From Deinococcus sp. Arct2-2 (lineage in GTDB: Bacteria > Deinococcota > Deinococci > Deinococcales > Deinococcaceae), in contig NZ_SSNW01000012.1 in NCBI RefSeq assembly GCF_004801315.1, forward strand, positions 1 to 64,000: a DNA stretch of 64,000 nucleotides, given 5' to 3'. How positions within the stretch are numbered: the stretch's first letter is position 1; the number at the start of each line of letters is the position of its first letter. The translations under genes and the position numbers were made by a program. The notes below the pieces were generated by a model, which ran no database searches, was not told the DNA's origin, and worked only from the letters and a program-made list of their open reading frames with translations. Positions 40,500 through 50,287 of the stretch are shown here, in pieces.

Positions 40500-41012
40500 A
40501 TGAAGACGTTCCTTTCTGCCCTGTTTCTCCTCACTCTCCCTCCCGCCCTCGCTGCTCAATCCAGCGCGACCATCCCACTGAACATCACCACGCTCAGCAG
40601 CTGCGTCTTCGATCAGGCCAACGCCTCGCCCACCATCGATCTGTCGCCCGCCTATCAGGCCGGCCTGGCCAGCACCACCAGCAGCCCGCAAGGTCAGGGG
40701 CAGGTGTCGGTCTCGGTGTATTGCAACAAAAACACCCCTGTCTCGCAGCGCACCCTGATCGGTGACACCAGCACTTCTACCCCGAATGCCCATGTCTCGA
40801 CCAAGCTCACGCAGTTCTCGCCGGGCACCACCGATCAACTCAACGTCGATGCTTGGTTCACCGTCGGCTCTTCTGCCCCCGTGCCCAGTGGGCCGTATAA
40901 GGGCGCGACCCGCAGCGTGACGCTGGTCTATGCCGGGTGGCCCGCCACCCCGCAGTTCAATGCGTCCAGCGGGTTTTACACCGGCAGCGTGGCGCTGGTC
41001 ATCAGCTTTTGA
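40500..41012 (+). CDS. SCPU-domain pilin subunit 3
   Basis: A 170-residue exported protein: signal KTFLSALFLLTLPPALA, then SSATIPLNITTLSSCVFDQA, QVSVSVYCNKNTPVSQRTLI and the closing SGFYTGSVALVISF strand. It has the same cysteine pattern as subunits 1 and 2 with a longer middle loop. ATG 40500 is chosen because the signal peptide begins there. It follows a 302-nt gap after the lipoproteins and probably starts a second transcriptional segment. Confidence 0.85.
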   Translation: MKTFLSALFLLTLPPALAAQSSATIPLNITTLSSCVFDQANASPTIDLSPAYQAGLASTTSSPQGQGQVSVSVYCNKNTPVSQRTLIGDTSTSTPNAHVSTKLTQFSPGTTDQLNVDAWFTVGSSAPVPSGPYKGATRSVTLVYAGWPATPQFNASSGFYTGSVALVISF

Positions 41013-41029
41013 CGTCGCTCTGGCGTTTC

Positions 41030-41425
41030 ATGTGGCGCTCTCTCGGGTGCCTCTTTCTGCTGGGATCGGCGGCTCAGGCGGCCTGTATCGTCGGCAGTCC
41101 CGTCCTGAGCCCGGTCAGTGCCTACACGTACCAGACCGATGCGGTGCAGGCCGTCGAGGTGCCCTTGCAGTGCGCCCTGAGTGATCAGCCGACCCTGACC
41201 TTCAGCTCGCCAGGCGGAACCGTCGACCTGGTTCGCCAGAGGTACTTGGGGGTTCTGACGGCGGGAACCGGGGATCAACTTGAGTACTACATCCCAGACG
41301 TCTATGGCACGTCCTTAGATCCAGCGCGCACGTCGTTCCGCTTTCAGGTCATCGTGCCGCGCAACCAGTGGGGCGCATCCAGCCGCAGTTACAGCGGCCC
41401 CTTGACCATCACGGTGACGTTTTAG
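41030..41425 (+). CDS. SCPU-like pilin subunit 4
   Basis: A 131-residue exported protein: signal WRSLGCLFLLGSAAQA, then ACIVGSPVLSPVSAYTYQTD, VEVPLQCALSDQPTLTFSSP and the terminal SYSGPLTITVTF. It is shorter than the other subunits and lacks their VF after the first Cys, so it may be a tip or adaptor subunit. It lies 17 nt after subunit 3. Confidence 0.75.
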   Translation: MWRSLGCLFLLGSAAQAACIVGSPVLSPVSAYTYQTDAVQAVEVPLQCALSDQPTLTFSSPGGTVDLVRQRYLGVLTAGTGDQLEYYIPDVYGTSLDPARTSFRFQVIVPRNQWGASSRSYSGPLTITVTF

Positions 41426-41520
41426 CCAGAGCGCAACCGGTACAACGTATTGCAGAGCCCGCGCGGCGTCCTTGCTGAGCTGCGCCTTTCTTCTGTCCTT
41501 CTCTTCTGAGGTGTGCATTC

Positions 41521-42240
41521 ATGCTTGTTCGTCGTTTCCTTTTCTGCGCGCTGCTGGGCTGCTTGGGCCAGGCGTCTGCCGCTACCGTCGTCATCAGTCC
41601 CGTCACGCTGGAGATCAACCCGCAGCGGCAAGCGATGGCCATGACCACCCTGGTCAACCAGGGCACCACCCCTCTCGTGTTCAGTGCGTCCCTCCTGCGC
41701 TGGACGCAGCAAGACGGGCAGGATGTCAATGTGCCCACCCGGGACGCTGCCGTCAATCCCGCCACCTTTACGATTGCTCCGGGGCGGTCACAGGTGGTGC
41801 GGATTGGGCTGCGCGGCAAGTCCAGCGCGCCGGAGACGACCTACCGGTTGTTGCTCCGTCAGGCCCCCACACCGGTGACCCCGGCAGCCACGGGAACAGA
41901 GGGGCTGCAGGCGGCGATTACGCCGACGTATGTGTTCAGCTTGCCGTTGTTCGTAACCCAACCCAGCGCTCAGGCGAACGTCAAGACCAGCCTGGAGCGC
42001 AGCGCGGCTGGCCTGACTCTGGTGCTGAGCAACAGCGGGACGGCACATGAGGTGTACCGCAACATGTCCACCTCCCTCAATGACCAGCCGCTGAATCTGG
42101 GCAGCGTCTACGTGCTGCCGGGGTCAACCATGCGCGTCCCCCTGCCCGCACTTCCCGCAGATCTCAAGACACTGGTGATCCGCTCGACCAACCGGGCGCA
42201 GCAAGACCGCGTCGAGACCCTGAATGTCCCGGCACCTTAA
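41521..42240 (+). CDS. Periplasmic pilus chaperone (PapD-like)
   Basis: A 239-residue exported chaperone with signal LVRRFLFCALLGCLGQASA. The two immunoglobulin-like domains are visible: the N-terminal one (VVISPVTLEINPQRQAMAMT, TFTIAPGRSQVVRIGLRGKS, ETTYRLLLRQAP) contains the conserved Arg and hydrophobic G1 strand region (YVFSLPLFV) used in donor-strand complementation. The C-terminal domain ends LVIRSTNRAQQDRVETLNVP. It escorts the SCPU subunits to the usher. It overlaps the usher gene by 17 nt. Confidence 0.9.
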   Translation: MLVRRFLFCALLGCLGQASAATVVISPVTLEINPQRQAMAMTTLVNQGTTPLVFSASLLRWTQQDGQDVNVPTRDAAVNPATFTIAPGRSQVVRIGLRGKSSAPETTYRLLLRQAPTPVTPAATGTEGLQAAITPTYVFSLPLFVTQPSAQANVKTSLERSAAGLTLVLSNSGTAHEVYRNMSTSLNDQPLNLGSVYVLPGSTMRVPLPALPADLKTLVIRSTNRAQQDRVETLNVPAP

Positions 42241-44398
42241 CGGTCTCCTGACTGCTTTTCTCCTCAGCAGCGCCGTTGCCCAGAGTGCCCCTCCGCCCGC
42301 TGCCCCGGTGCCTGAAGAACCGGTTTCTTCTGCACCTGCACTGGTGTGTCCGCCGGACGAGTCGTTCGTCGAAGTGAGGGTTGCCGGGCTCAGCCGGGGC
42401 GGGGCCTGGGTTCGCACTGGGGCCGCGGATGGGCGAACCTGGCTGCAGCGCAGCGTCATTCGGGCGGGTGAAGAGGCGTATTTCGATGCGCAGCTAACCT
42501 GTGAGGACACCGATCTGGTGCGCCTGAAGCCGGAACTCAGGCTGCAATTTGACCCGGAACAGTTGACGCTGACGTTCGAGCCGCTGCCCAGTCTGCTGGG
42601 CAACGCCTCCTTCACGGTGACGGCTCCGGCGGCGGTCCGTTTGCCGACGTTGCCGCTGCTGAATCTGGATTACCAGGTGTCGGGAGGCGCAAACGTTCAC
42701 GACGCCTCGGACAGCCGGGGGGCGTTCGATACCCGGCTGGAGTACGTGCAGGGAAGCTTTTCCAGTTCCATCGGCGTGCGGGGCGCATTAAAACTCCCGC
42801 TGGCCGGAAGCTTGATGCCCTACGCACGGCTGCGCTACCAACCGGACGAAGCCCGGTTCGCGCAGCTGGCCTACAACTTGCCCACCACCCTCAGTCTCTG
42901 GCGCGGTTCCTTTCGCGGCGTGCAGGCCGGGTTGAGGGGGGGACAGGTCCGCTACTGGCCGTCGCTGACCTTCGTGTTGCCGCTCGCGTCAGACGTGCGC
43001 GTGAGTGTGGATGGGCAGGAACTGCAGCGCAGTCAGTTGGCACCGGGAACGGTCACGCTCCGGGATCTTCCGCTGCGACAGGACAAGGGTTCTATTGTGG
43101 TCAGCATCGAGGACGAGACCGGCCAGCGGTCGGTCTCTCAGCCCTACAGCTTCTCGCCCGTCCTGTTGGCACCGGGCAGCTACGTCACGAGACTGGAGGG
43201 CGGCTGGCTGGGCGATCAGGTCTACGCAGCCGGGGCAGCGCAGTACGGCTTGACCCCCTCCATGACGCTTGAGGGTGAAGCGGGCGTCAAAGGGGGCGCG
43301 GTGCAGGCCAACGTCTGGGCGGTGTTCGCCCCGGTCAATCAAGTGGTGCGGCTGGGGATTGGCACCGACACCTCGGGTGAAACGCGAAAGACGTCCCTGA
43401 AAGCCCAGTACCGGTTTGCCATCAATGCCTTCAACTTCGGGGTCGACGCCGAAGTCCCCGTCGAGGGAACACGCGACCCACAGCTCGAACTGGGCCTGCG
43501 GTACGCGGCGCCGCGCTTCAATGCCGGACTCACGGGTGGCTACAACACCGCGCAGAACGGCTGGTACGGACGGCTGGACGGCAGCGTGCCGGTCAATGCC
43601 CAGCTGAATGTGGCGTCCTTTGTAGCGGTCACGTCGCGCAGTACTCGGGTGGGGATAGGCGTCAACTGGATTCCTCAACCGAACGTGCAGGTGCAGACCA
43701 GTGCGGTCGGTGGCCCAGGCAGCCCGGGAGGCGTCAATGCCTCCGTCAACTATCAGCTGAATCCCACCAACCGGATCGGAGCCAGCACCGACTTCCAGAA
43801 CTTGGCGTTCTCATACCAGTTCCGCGATCAGGTGGAAGTGGATGTGGCGGCCAGCACCCAAGGCGACGTGGGCGTGCAGGTGCAGGGCCGGGCCACCCTG
43901 GTTGAGGGCAAACTCTCTTTTGCCGCCTCCTCAGGCAGCCGCCGGTTCATTTTGCTCAAAACCGGGATTCCTGACCTCGGCATCTCGGCAGAAGGGCTGT
44001 ACCAGGGCCGCACCAATGCCCAAGGTGAATTGCTGCTTTCCGTCCAAGCCAGTTCGGGCAGCCAAATTCAGGTGGATCTGAACACCCTGCCGATCGAAGT
44101 CTCGCTGCGGGCCGAGACCCTCGTGATGACGCTGCCGACCGAGGGCGCGGTGGTGATGGACTGGCGGGATAATTTCACCCGCTCGCGCTTCGTGACCTTC
44201 GTTCAAGCGGCCGGACAACCGGCGAGTGGGGGCAGCGTGCAGTGGGCCGGGCAAGACCGCATCGATCTCGATGATCAGGGTGAGGGGTTGCTGCCTGCTT
44301 TGGCTGAAGCGGTGACCGGGATCCTGACCTTCGAGGACGGGCGCACCTGCCCGGTTCAGATTGGGTCGGCTGCCACCACGGTCACCTGTGATCTTTGA
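42224..44398 (+). CDS. Outer-membrane usher (FimD/PapC-like)
   Basis: A 724-residue usher, shorter than the usual ~800 or more. It has a signal peptide (LNGLLTAFLLSSAVAQ), an N-terminal domain, the translocation barrel (FSSSIGVRGALKLPLAGSLM, YPSLTFVLPLASDVRVS-type strands), the plug-adjacent region DVRVSVDGQELQRSQLAPGT and VSQPYSFSPVLLAPGSYVTR, and a C-terminal carboxypeptidase-like domain (ISAEGLYQGRTNAQGELLLS). It assembles and secretes the pilus at the outer membrane. Its presence implies a diderm envelope, consistent with Deinococcus. Confidence 0.9.
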   Translation: MSRHLNGLLTAFLLSSAVAQSAPPPAAPVPEEPVSSAPALVCPPDESFVEVRVAGLSRGGAWVRTGAADGRTWLQRSVIRAGEEAYFDAQLTCEDTDLVRLKPELRLQFDPEQLTLTFEPLPSLLGNASFTVTAPAAVRLPTLPLLNLDYQVSGGANVHDASDSRGAFDTRLEYVQGSFSSSIGVRGALKLPLAGSLMPYARLRYQPDEARFAQLAYNLPTTLSLWRGSFRGVQAGLRGGQVRYWPSLTFVLPLASDVRVSVDGQELQRSQLAPGTVTLRDLPLRQDKGSIVVSIEDETGQRSVSQPYSFSPVLLAPGSYVTRLEGGWLGDQVYAAGAAQYGLTPSMTLEGEAGVKGGAVQANVWAVFAPVNQVVRLGIGTDTSGETRKTSLKAQYRFAINAFNFGVDAEVPVEGTRDPQLELGLRYAAPRFNAGLTGGYNTAQNGWYGRLDGSVPVNAQLNVASFVAVTSRSTRVGIGVNWIPQPNVQVQTSAVGGPGSPGGVNASVNYQLNPTNRIGASTDFQNLAFSYQFRDQVEVDVAASTQGDVGVQVQGRATLVEGKLSFAASSGSRRFILLKTGIPDLGISAEGLYQGRTNAQGELLLSVQASSGSQIQVDLNTLPIEVSLRAETLVMTLPTEGAVVMDWRDNFTRSRFVTFVQAAGQPASGGSVQWAGQDRIDLDDQGEGLLPALAEAVTGILTFEDGRTCPVQIGSAATTVTCDL

Positions 44399-44589
44399 CC
44401 GCTGTTCGAGGAGGGCCAGACGACGGCAAGACTCGGCGGGCGTGTGAGTGAACCGAAAGACGCCCACCGCATCGGGGCCTGCCTCGTCTCCCGTCCCCTC
44501 CATTCCGAACCCTCGCTCGGTCGCTGAGTTCACATGGAACATAGACACCATGCTGGGCCAGATCGATACACGTCTCAGGAGACGCCGCC

Positions 44590-44958
44590 TTGACCGTCCC
44601 GACGCACTCGTCCGACTTGCTCGTCACTCTACCCGCTCCTGCCCAAGCAACTTCTGCTGACGATGACACTGCCGCCCCTTCCCCTCGCTACGTCCTGCAT
44701 CAGCGCACCCGCGAGTTGGTCGATACCGTGATCCCCCGGCTGATCCTGACCTTTGCCAGCGCCGCGGACAGCGCCTTGATGGCCAGCATCGTGGCACATG
44801 CCAACGACCATGAGACTCAGCAGCAGCATTTGGAGGCGCTCAGAGAAGAACTCATCGCGCACTACGCCGATCAAGTGGCGGCCCTGACCCTCCAAGAACT
44901 GCTTGAGGCGCACGCCCTTCTCCCCTTTGGCTCAGGCGCACCCACGTCACCTCTCTGA
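44590..44958 (+). CDS. Hypothetical 122-residue helical protein
   Basis: It starts at TTG 44590, preceded by CAGGAGA 8-9 nt upstream, which decides the start. The sequence is mostly helical and acidic (RYVLHQRTRELVDTVIPRLI, LTFASAADSALMASIVAHAN, QQQHLEALREELIAHYADQV). It has no signal peptide, unlike all upstream pilus proteins, so it is cytoplasmic. It may be regulatory or unrelated to the pilus. The family is not recognised. Confidence 0.6.
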   Translation: MTVPTHSSDLLVTLPAPAQATSADDDTAAPSPRYVLHQRTRELVDTVIPRLILTFASAADSALMASIVAHANDHETQQQHLEALREELIAHYADQVAALTLQELLEAHALLPFGSGAPTSPL

Positions 44959-45280
44959 CTTTATTGGCTGGGAAACCTTTGTTGACGTCGCAAGCCATAA
45001 CCATTGATTCCTGTCTCGTTGTTTTGAACCCTCGAGCTGGAAGGTGAACCCCCCCTTAGAGGTGGGGACAAGAGCTGTTGCGCTCCCCTTGAGGGGGGCT
45101 GGCTGCGGAGCAGACTGGGGATTCACACGGAGTCGTCAACGCTCAACGCTTGCCGAGCTGAGCGATCAGTGGCTGTCGCTCAGATCTACAGGAATCGATG
45201 GATGAGGTGAGCTGACCTGTGTTAGCCAGCATATTCAATTCGGAAGGATGTCTCGATCTCCACAAGCCATCACCATAACT
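44959..45280. other. Intergenic region before the iron-uptake operon
   Basis: No gene is seen. It contains C7 and G6 tracts around 45050-45110 that can pair imperfectly. Confidence 0.4.
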
Positions 45281-45285
45281 TAAAC

Positions 45286-45316
45286 TTGACTAATCCACTC
45301 AGGTTAATTAACTTAG
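45286..45316 (+). promoter_or_regulatory. Leaderless promoter with palindromic operator for the siderophore operon
   Basis: TTGACT (45286-45291), a 17-nt spacer and TAACTT (45309-45314) form a good sigma-70-type promoter whose transcription start would coincide with the GTG at 45321. AGGTTAATTAACTT (45301-45314) is a palindrome with one mismatch per arm pair; with its TC before and AG after it matches 13 of 18 positions of the DtxR/IdeR-type box as I recall it. Metal-dependent repression is a reasonable inference. Confidence 0.6.
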
Positions 45317-45320
45317 GGGC

Positions 45321-46268
45321 GTGAACCGACTTGTCCTCCTCGGCATGCTGGCCCTGTTGCCTGCTGCCTCTGCCCAAACCCTGACCCTCAACCACGATGA
45401 GGGCGTCACCCGCATCAAGAAAAATCCCCAACGGGTCGTGGTCATGGACGAGGAGGCGCTGGGCTGGATGTTCGCGCTGGGGCTGGGAGACCGCGTGGTG
45501 GGCTTGGCGAGCAGCTACCTGTCGCCCACCGACATCAGCGGCGGCAAGCTGAAGCCGAGCGTGCTGAAGGAAGGTTTTTATGCGCGTGGCAAGCTGAACA
45601 ATCCCAGTTTCGTGGGCAGTTGGACGGCCCCCAATTTGGAAACGATCTTGGCCCTCAAGCCTGACCTGATCGTGCGCCTGACGTGGGACGGCAACCAGAA
45701 TTACGACAAACTCAGCAAGATTGCCCCTACCGCCGGTTACCAAGAGGGCGGACAGGGCTTTTGGCAAAAGGGGCTGCGTGACTTGGCCCGCGTGTTCGGC
45801 AAGCAGGTGCAGGCCGAGCAGATCATCAAGCAGGCCGCAGATGTGAACCGCGCCGCTTCCCGCAAGTTGCGGGCGGCAGGCGTGTTCAAAAAGTACGACA
45901 AAGTGGTGGTGCTGGCCCCCTTCAGCGGCGGAAGCACTTGGGCGTACAGCCGGGTGCGGCTCATCGACGACCTGCGCTCCTTGGGCTTCAAAAACGGCCT
46001 GAAGATCGGCACGGCGACGCTGGGCATCGGGGCACAGATCAGCGATGAGGCGCTGCTGGGGATCGACAAGAAGACGTTGGTGGTGCTGTTTCCTCCCGGC
46101 GGCCAATTCAACGGCGCGGACGCTTTTCTGAAGACGCCGGTGGGCCAGCGCCTCAAGGATCAGAGCGTGCTGTACGTTCCCGAAGCCTTCAGCCCGTACT
46201 CTGGCCCGTTGGTGTCCATTCGCAACAGCACCGAAATGACGCGGCTGATTCTGGACAAGTTGAAGTGA
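45321..46268 (+). CDS. Iron-siderophore ABC transporter binding protein 1
   Basis: A 315-residue exported protein of the FepB/FecB class-III binding family: signal [18 protein letters not shown], then [60 protein letters not shown], and the end [20 protein letters not shown]. It captures a ferric siderophore in the periplasm. It is first in a six-gene operon. The GTG start has no proper Shine-Dalgarno, which fits leaderless translation from the overlapping promoter. Confidence 0.9.
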   Translation: MNRLVLLGMLALLPAASAQTLTLNHDEGVTRIKKNPQRVVVMDEEALGWMFALGLGDRVVGLASSYLSPTDISGGKLKPSVLKEGFYARGKLNNPSFVGSWTAPNLETILALKPDLIVRLTWDGNQNYDKLSKIAPTAGYQEGGQGFWQKGLRDLARVFGKQVQAEQIIKQAADVNRAASRKLRAAGVFKKYDKVVVLAPFSGGSTWAYSRVRLIDDLRSLGFKNGLKIGTATLGIGAQISDEALLGIDKKTLVVLFPPGGQFNGADAFLKTPVGQRLKDQSVLYVPEAFSPYSGPLVSIRNSTEMTRLILDKLK

Positions 46269-47236
46269 CCGTGACCCGTCCGGCCCGCTTGGCTCCAGCC
46301 CGCTCAGCTCTGTGCGCCGACGCCTCACGGGCTGCGGGCGAAGACCCGATTGGCACCGCCCCGCACTGGCAAGAAGTCACGGTGTTGGAACTGGACGTGC
46401 CGATGTGGGCGCGGCTGCGCGACGCGGCGAACTGGACGCCTGAACAACAGGGCGTCTTCGAGCGGCTGCGCGGCAAAGTCGAGGCTTCCGGTGCCGGGTT
46501 CGGCCTGCTGATGAGCGCCCCGGCTTCCCCCAATCAGCCGTTGCAGGTGCGGCACTACCGACTGGGGAAAGGCGGCTTCCAGCGGAGCGATTACCAGTCG
46601 GCGCATCCTCAGAGCGGCTGGGCACACGGCCTGATCGACACGTTGCTGGAACCGCAGAACCTGAGCGGCTGGCAGCGCGTGGAGCGTCCTTCCTCTGGCA
46701 GCGATATTCACGTGTGCACGCACGGCACAGTGGACGCGTCTTGCGGGCGCTACGGGGTGCCCGTGTACGCCGCGTTGCAGGCCGCTGGACTGCGGAGCTG
46801 GCGCACTGGGCATTTCGGCGGTCACCGCTTCGCCGCCACTGCCGTCGATCTTCCCAGCGGGTATCTGTGGGCGCACCTGACCCCCGAACTGGCCGTGCAG
46901 GTGGCCCGCCGCGAGGTTCATCCTGCCGAAGTGGCCGGACACCTGCGCGGTTTTGCGGGATTGCCCCCGCTGGCACAGGTGCTGGACCGCGAACTGCTGG
47001 TGCGTTCCGGCTGGAATTGGCTGCGGGCACAGCGCCGGGCCGAAGTGGACGGCGAGAACGTCACGCTTCAGTTCGATCTGGACGGCGTGCAGGGGGTGGC
47101 CCGCGCACACGTTCGGCCCGCCCCTTCCCTCCAGCTTCCCGGCTCCAGCCACACCCCCGATTTGGGCGACGTGCGGCAGTGGCATCTGGGGGAGGTGAGC
47201 CTAGACCTGCTGGCGGAAACACAGGTCACGGTTTGA
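46265..47236 (+). CDS. Sucrase/ferredoxin-like protein, putative siderophore reductase
   Basis: A 323-residue cytoplasmic protein starting at GTG 46265, overlapping the previous stop by 4 nt. The core is the Suc/Fer-like thioredoxin-fold ferredoxin domain: [20 protein letters not shown] (two Cys of the 2Fe-2S site), then [20 protein letters not shown] (further ligand region). Members in siderophore operons are thought to reduce ferric complexes after import. Its position between the binding protein and permease genes supports that role. The N-terminal ~140 residues are less conserved. Confidence 0.75.
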   Translation: MTVTRPARLAPARSALCADASRAAGEDPIGTAPHWQEVTVLELDVPMWARLRDAANWTPEQQGVFERLRGKVEASGAGFGLLMSAPASPNQPLQVRHYRLGKGGFQRSDYQSAHPQSGWAHGLIDTLLEPQNLSGWQRVERPSSGSDIHVCTHGTVDASCGRYGVPVYAALQAAGLRSWRTGHFGGHRFAATAVDLPSGYLWAHLTPELAVQVARREVHPAEVAGHLRGFAGLPPLAQVLDRELLVRSGWNWLRAQRRAEVDGENVTLQFDLDGVQGVARAHVRPAPSLQLPGSSHTPDLGDVRQWHLGEVSLDLLAETQVTV

Positions 47237-48264
47237 CGGCGAACGCTGTGCGCAAAGCGGGTCTGCCCCAGTCCGGACGGGTGCTGATCTTTACCGGTGC
47301 GTGGCTGCTGCTGCTGCTGGCGCTCCTCGCTTCTTTGGCCCTGGGGGCCAGCGAAATTCCCCTGACGCGGGTGGCCCAGCTGCTCTTTGCCCCCGACGAC
47401 AGCACCGACAGCTTGGTAGTTCATGCGTTGCGGCTGCCGCGCACACTGGTGGCAGGCTTGGCCGGAGCGGCGCTGGCCGTGTCGGGGCTGCTGCTTCAGG
47501 GCGTGACCCGCAATCCACTGGCCGATCCGGGCATTCTGGGGGTAGAGGCGGGTGGAGCCTGCGCCATTTTGGTGATGGTGGTCTTCTTTCCTGCCGCCCC
47601 CAGTGTGCTGTTCGTGCCTGCCGCCTTTCTGGGCGGGGTGCTGGCAGCGGCGGCGGCCTACAGCGCGGCACACAGTGCAGCCAACAGTGCGGGCCTGACT
47701 CCGCTGCGGCTCGCGCTGGCCGGGGTAGCGGTGGCGTCGTTGCTGGGCGCGGCCACCCGCTCGGTGCAGATTTTGTTCGAAACCCGCGCCCAAGGCGCAC
47801 TCTTCGCGCTGTCCGGCTCGGTGGCGGGGCGCACTTGGGAGCAGCTATGGCAGGTTGCGCCGTGGCTGGGGCTGGGGCTGGTGTTGGCCCTGCTGTTCGC
47901 CGCCCGCGTGAATGTCTTGGCGCTGGGTGAGGACATTGCGAGCAGTTTGGGGGCCAGAACCGCCCGCGACAGCGCGGTTCTCACGGCGCTGGGCGTGGTA
48001 TTGGCCGCCGGTTCAGTCAGCGTGGTGGGGCCGATTGGGTTCGTGGGCCTCCTTGTTCCGCACGCTGCCCGCGCCCTCGTAGGGGCCGATCACCGCCTGA
48101 GCCTGCCGCTCACGGCCCTGTTGGGTGCAGCCTTTTTGATCTTGGCCGACGTCGCCGCCCGCGTCGTTGACCGCCCCGCCGAAACCCCGGTGGGCATTCT
48201 GGTGGCCGCTGCCGGAGCGCCGTTTTTCGTGCTGCTGGCGCGGCGCATCGGGCGCAGGGCTTAG
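47233..48264 (+). CDS. FecCD-family permease 1
   Basis: A 343-residue integral membrane protein of the iron-siderophore importer family. Family blocks include LGASEIPLTRVAQLLFAPDD, HALRLPRTLVAGLAGAALAV, SGLLLQGVTRNPLADPGILG, FALSGSVAGRTWEQLW, and GPIGFVGLLVPHAARALVGA. About ten membrane helices are expected. TTG 47233 overlaps the upstream TGA; GTG 47248 is the alternative start. It pairs with permease 2 encoded two genes downstream. Confidence 0.9.
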   Translation: MTANAVRKAGLPQSGRVLIFTGAWLLLLLALLASLALGASEIPLTRVAQLLFAPDDSTDSLVVHALRLPRTLVAGLAGAALAVSGLLLQGVTRNPLADPGILGVEAGGACAILVMVVFFPAAPSVLFVPAAFLGGVLAAAAAYSAAHSAANSAGLTPLRLALAGVAVASLLGAATRSVQILFETRAQGALFALSGSVAGRTWEQLWQVAPWLGLGLVLALLFAARVNVLALGEDIASSLGARTARDSAVLTALGVVLAAGSVSVVGPIGFVGLLVPHAARALVGADHRLSLPLTALLGAAFLILADVAARVVDRPAETPVGILVAAAGAPFFVLLARRIGRRA

Positions 48265-48303
48265 CCCTCGTCCTTCAAACGTTCTCCCCCGCCGAGGTGC
48301 GCT

Positions 48304-49251
<948 letters not shown>

Positions 49252-49270
49252 GGAGAGGAGTGGTTGCCGC

Positions 49271-50287
49271 GTGACTGTCCCGTTTTCTCCCCGCTTCACC
49301 AGTGCCCGCGCCCTGCTGGTGGCCGGGATTCTGGCGACGCTGACCATGCTGCTGAGCGTGTTGGCACTGGGGTTGGGCGCGGTAGCCACCCCGGCGGCAC
49401 AGGTTTGGGCGGCGCTGTGGGGCGGCGGCGATAGCCTGACCCGGCAACTGGTGCTGGAGTTGCGGCTGCCGCGTGTGGGCGTCTCGCTGCTGTGCGGCGC
49501 GATGTTCGCGGCGTCCGGCGCGGTGATGCAGGGCGTGATCCGCAATCCGCTGGCCTCGCCAGACCTGATCGGCGTGGGGGCGGGGGCGGGGCTGGCGGCC
49601 ACCGTGTTTTTGCTGGCTTGGCCCGCCGCGCCGCCGGGCGGGTTGCCTTGGGCCGCGCTGGCCGGAGCGTGGGGCGGCTTCGGCTTGGTGCTGCTGCTCT
49701 CGCGCGACTGGGGTGGGGCAGACGGATTACCTCCGGTGCGGCTGGCACTGGTGGGCGTGGCGGTGTCGGCGGCGCTGGGCGCAGTTCAGCACTTGGTGCT
49801 GGTGCGTGCCCCCGACGGCTTGGGTTCGGCGCTGACCTTCCTGACGGGCACGGTGTACGGCGCGGACGCCGAGCGACTGTGGCGCGTGCTGCCCTGGGCG
49901 CTGGTGCTGCTGCCCGCCTCGCTGCTGCTGTCGCGCACGCTGGACGTGCTGAATCTGGGCGAGGATTTGGCAACCGGGCTGGGAACGCGGGTCAATCCTG
50001 CCCGCCTGCTCTCGCTGGGCGTGGGCGTCGCGCTGGCCGGAGCCGCCGTGACCGGGGCAGGCCTGCTGGGCTTCGTGGGCTTGCTGGCTCCGCACCTCGC
50101 TCGGCTGCTGGTGGGCGCAAAGCACGCACGGACGCTGCCGGTGAGTCTGCTGCTGGGAGCGTTGCTGGTGCTGGCCGCCGACACCTTGGGCCGCACACTG
50201 CTGCCGCCGCTTGAAGTTCCGGCAGGGCTGTTGACCACGCTGGTAGGCGCACCGTATTTCCTGTATCTGCTCAGAAGGAGCGCATGA
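49271..50287 (+). CDS. FecCD-family permease 2
   Basis: A 338-residue membrane permease from GTG 49271 with GAGGAG about 10 nt upstream. Family blocks: LGAVATPAAQVWAALWGGGD, LELRLPRVGVSLLCGAMFAA, SGAVMQGVIRNPLASPDLIG, FLTGTVYGADAERLWRVLPW, and GAGLLGFVGLLAPHLARLLV. With permease 1 it probably forms the heterodimeric channel. It overlaps the ATPase gene by 4 nt. Confidence 0.9.
   Translation: MTVPFSPRFTSARALLVAGILATLTMLLSVLALGLGAVATPAAQVWAALWGGGDSLTRQLVLELRLPRVGVSLLCGAMFAASGAVMQGVIRNPLASPDLIGVGAGAGLAATVFLLAWPAAPPGGLPWAALAGAWGGFGLVLLLSRDWGGADGLPPVRLALVGVAVSAALGAVQHLVLVRAPDGLGSALTFLTGTVYGADAERLWRVLPWALVLLPASLLLSRTLDVLNLGEDLATGLGTRVNPARLLSLGVGVALAGAAVTGAGLLGFVGLLAPHLARLLVGAKHARTLPVSLLLGALLVLAADTLGRTLLPPLEVPAGLLTTLVGAPYFLYLLRRSA

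Noticed and set aside
46714..47232. Upstream extension of FecCD permease 1
   Set aside because: The extension overlaps the ferredoxin-like gene and is Arg-rich; the permease similarity starts near 47233.
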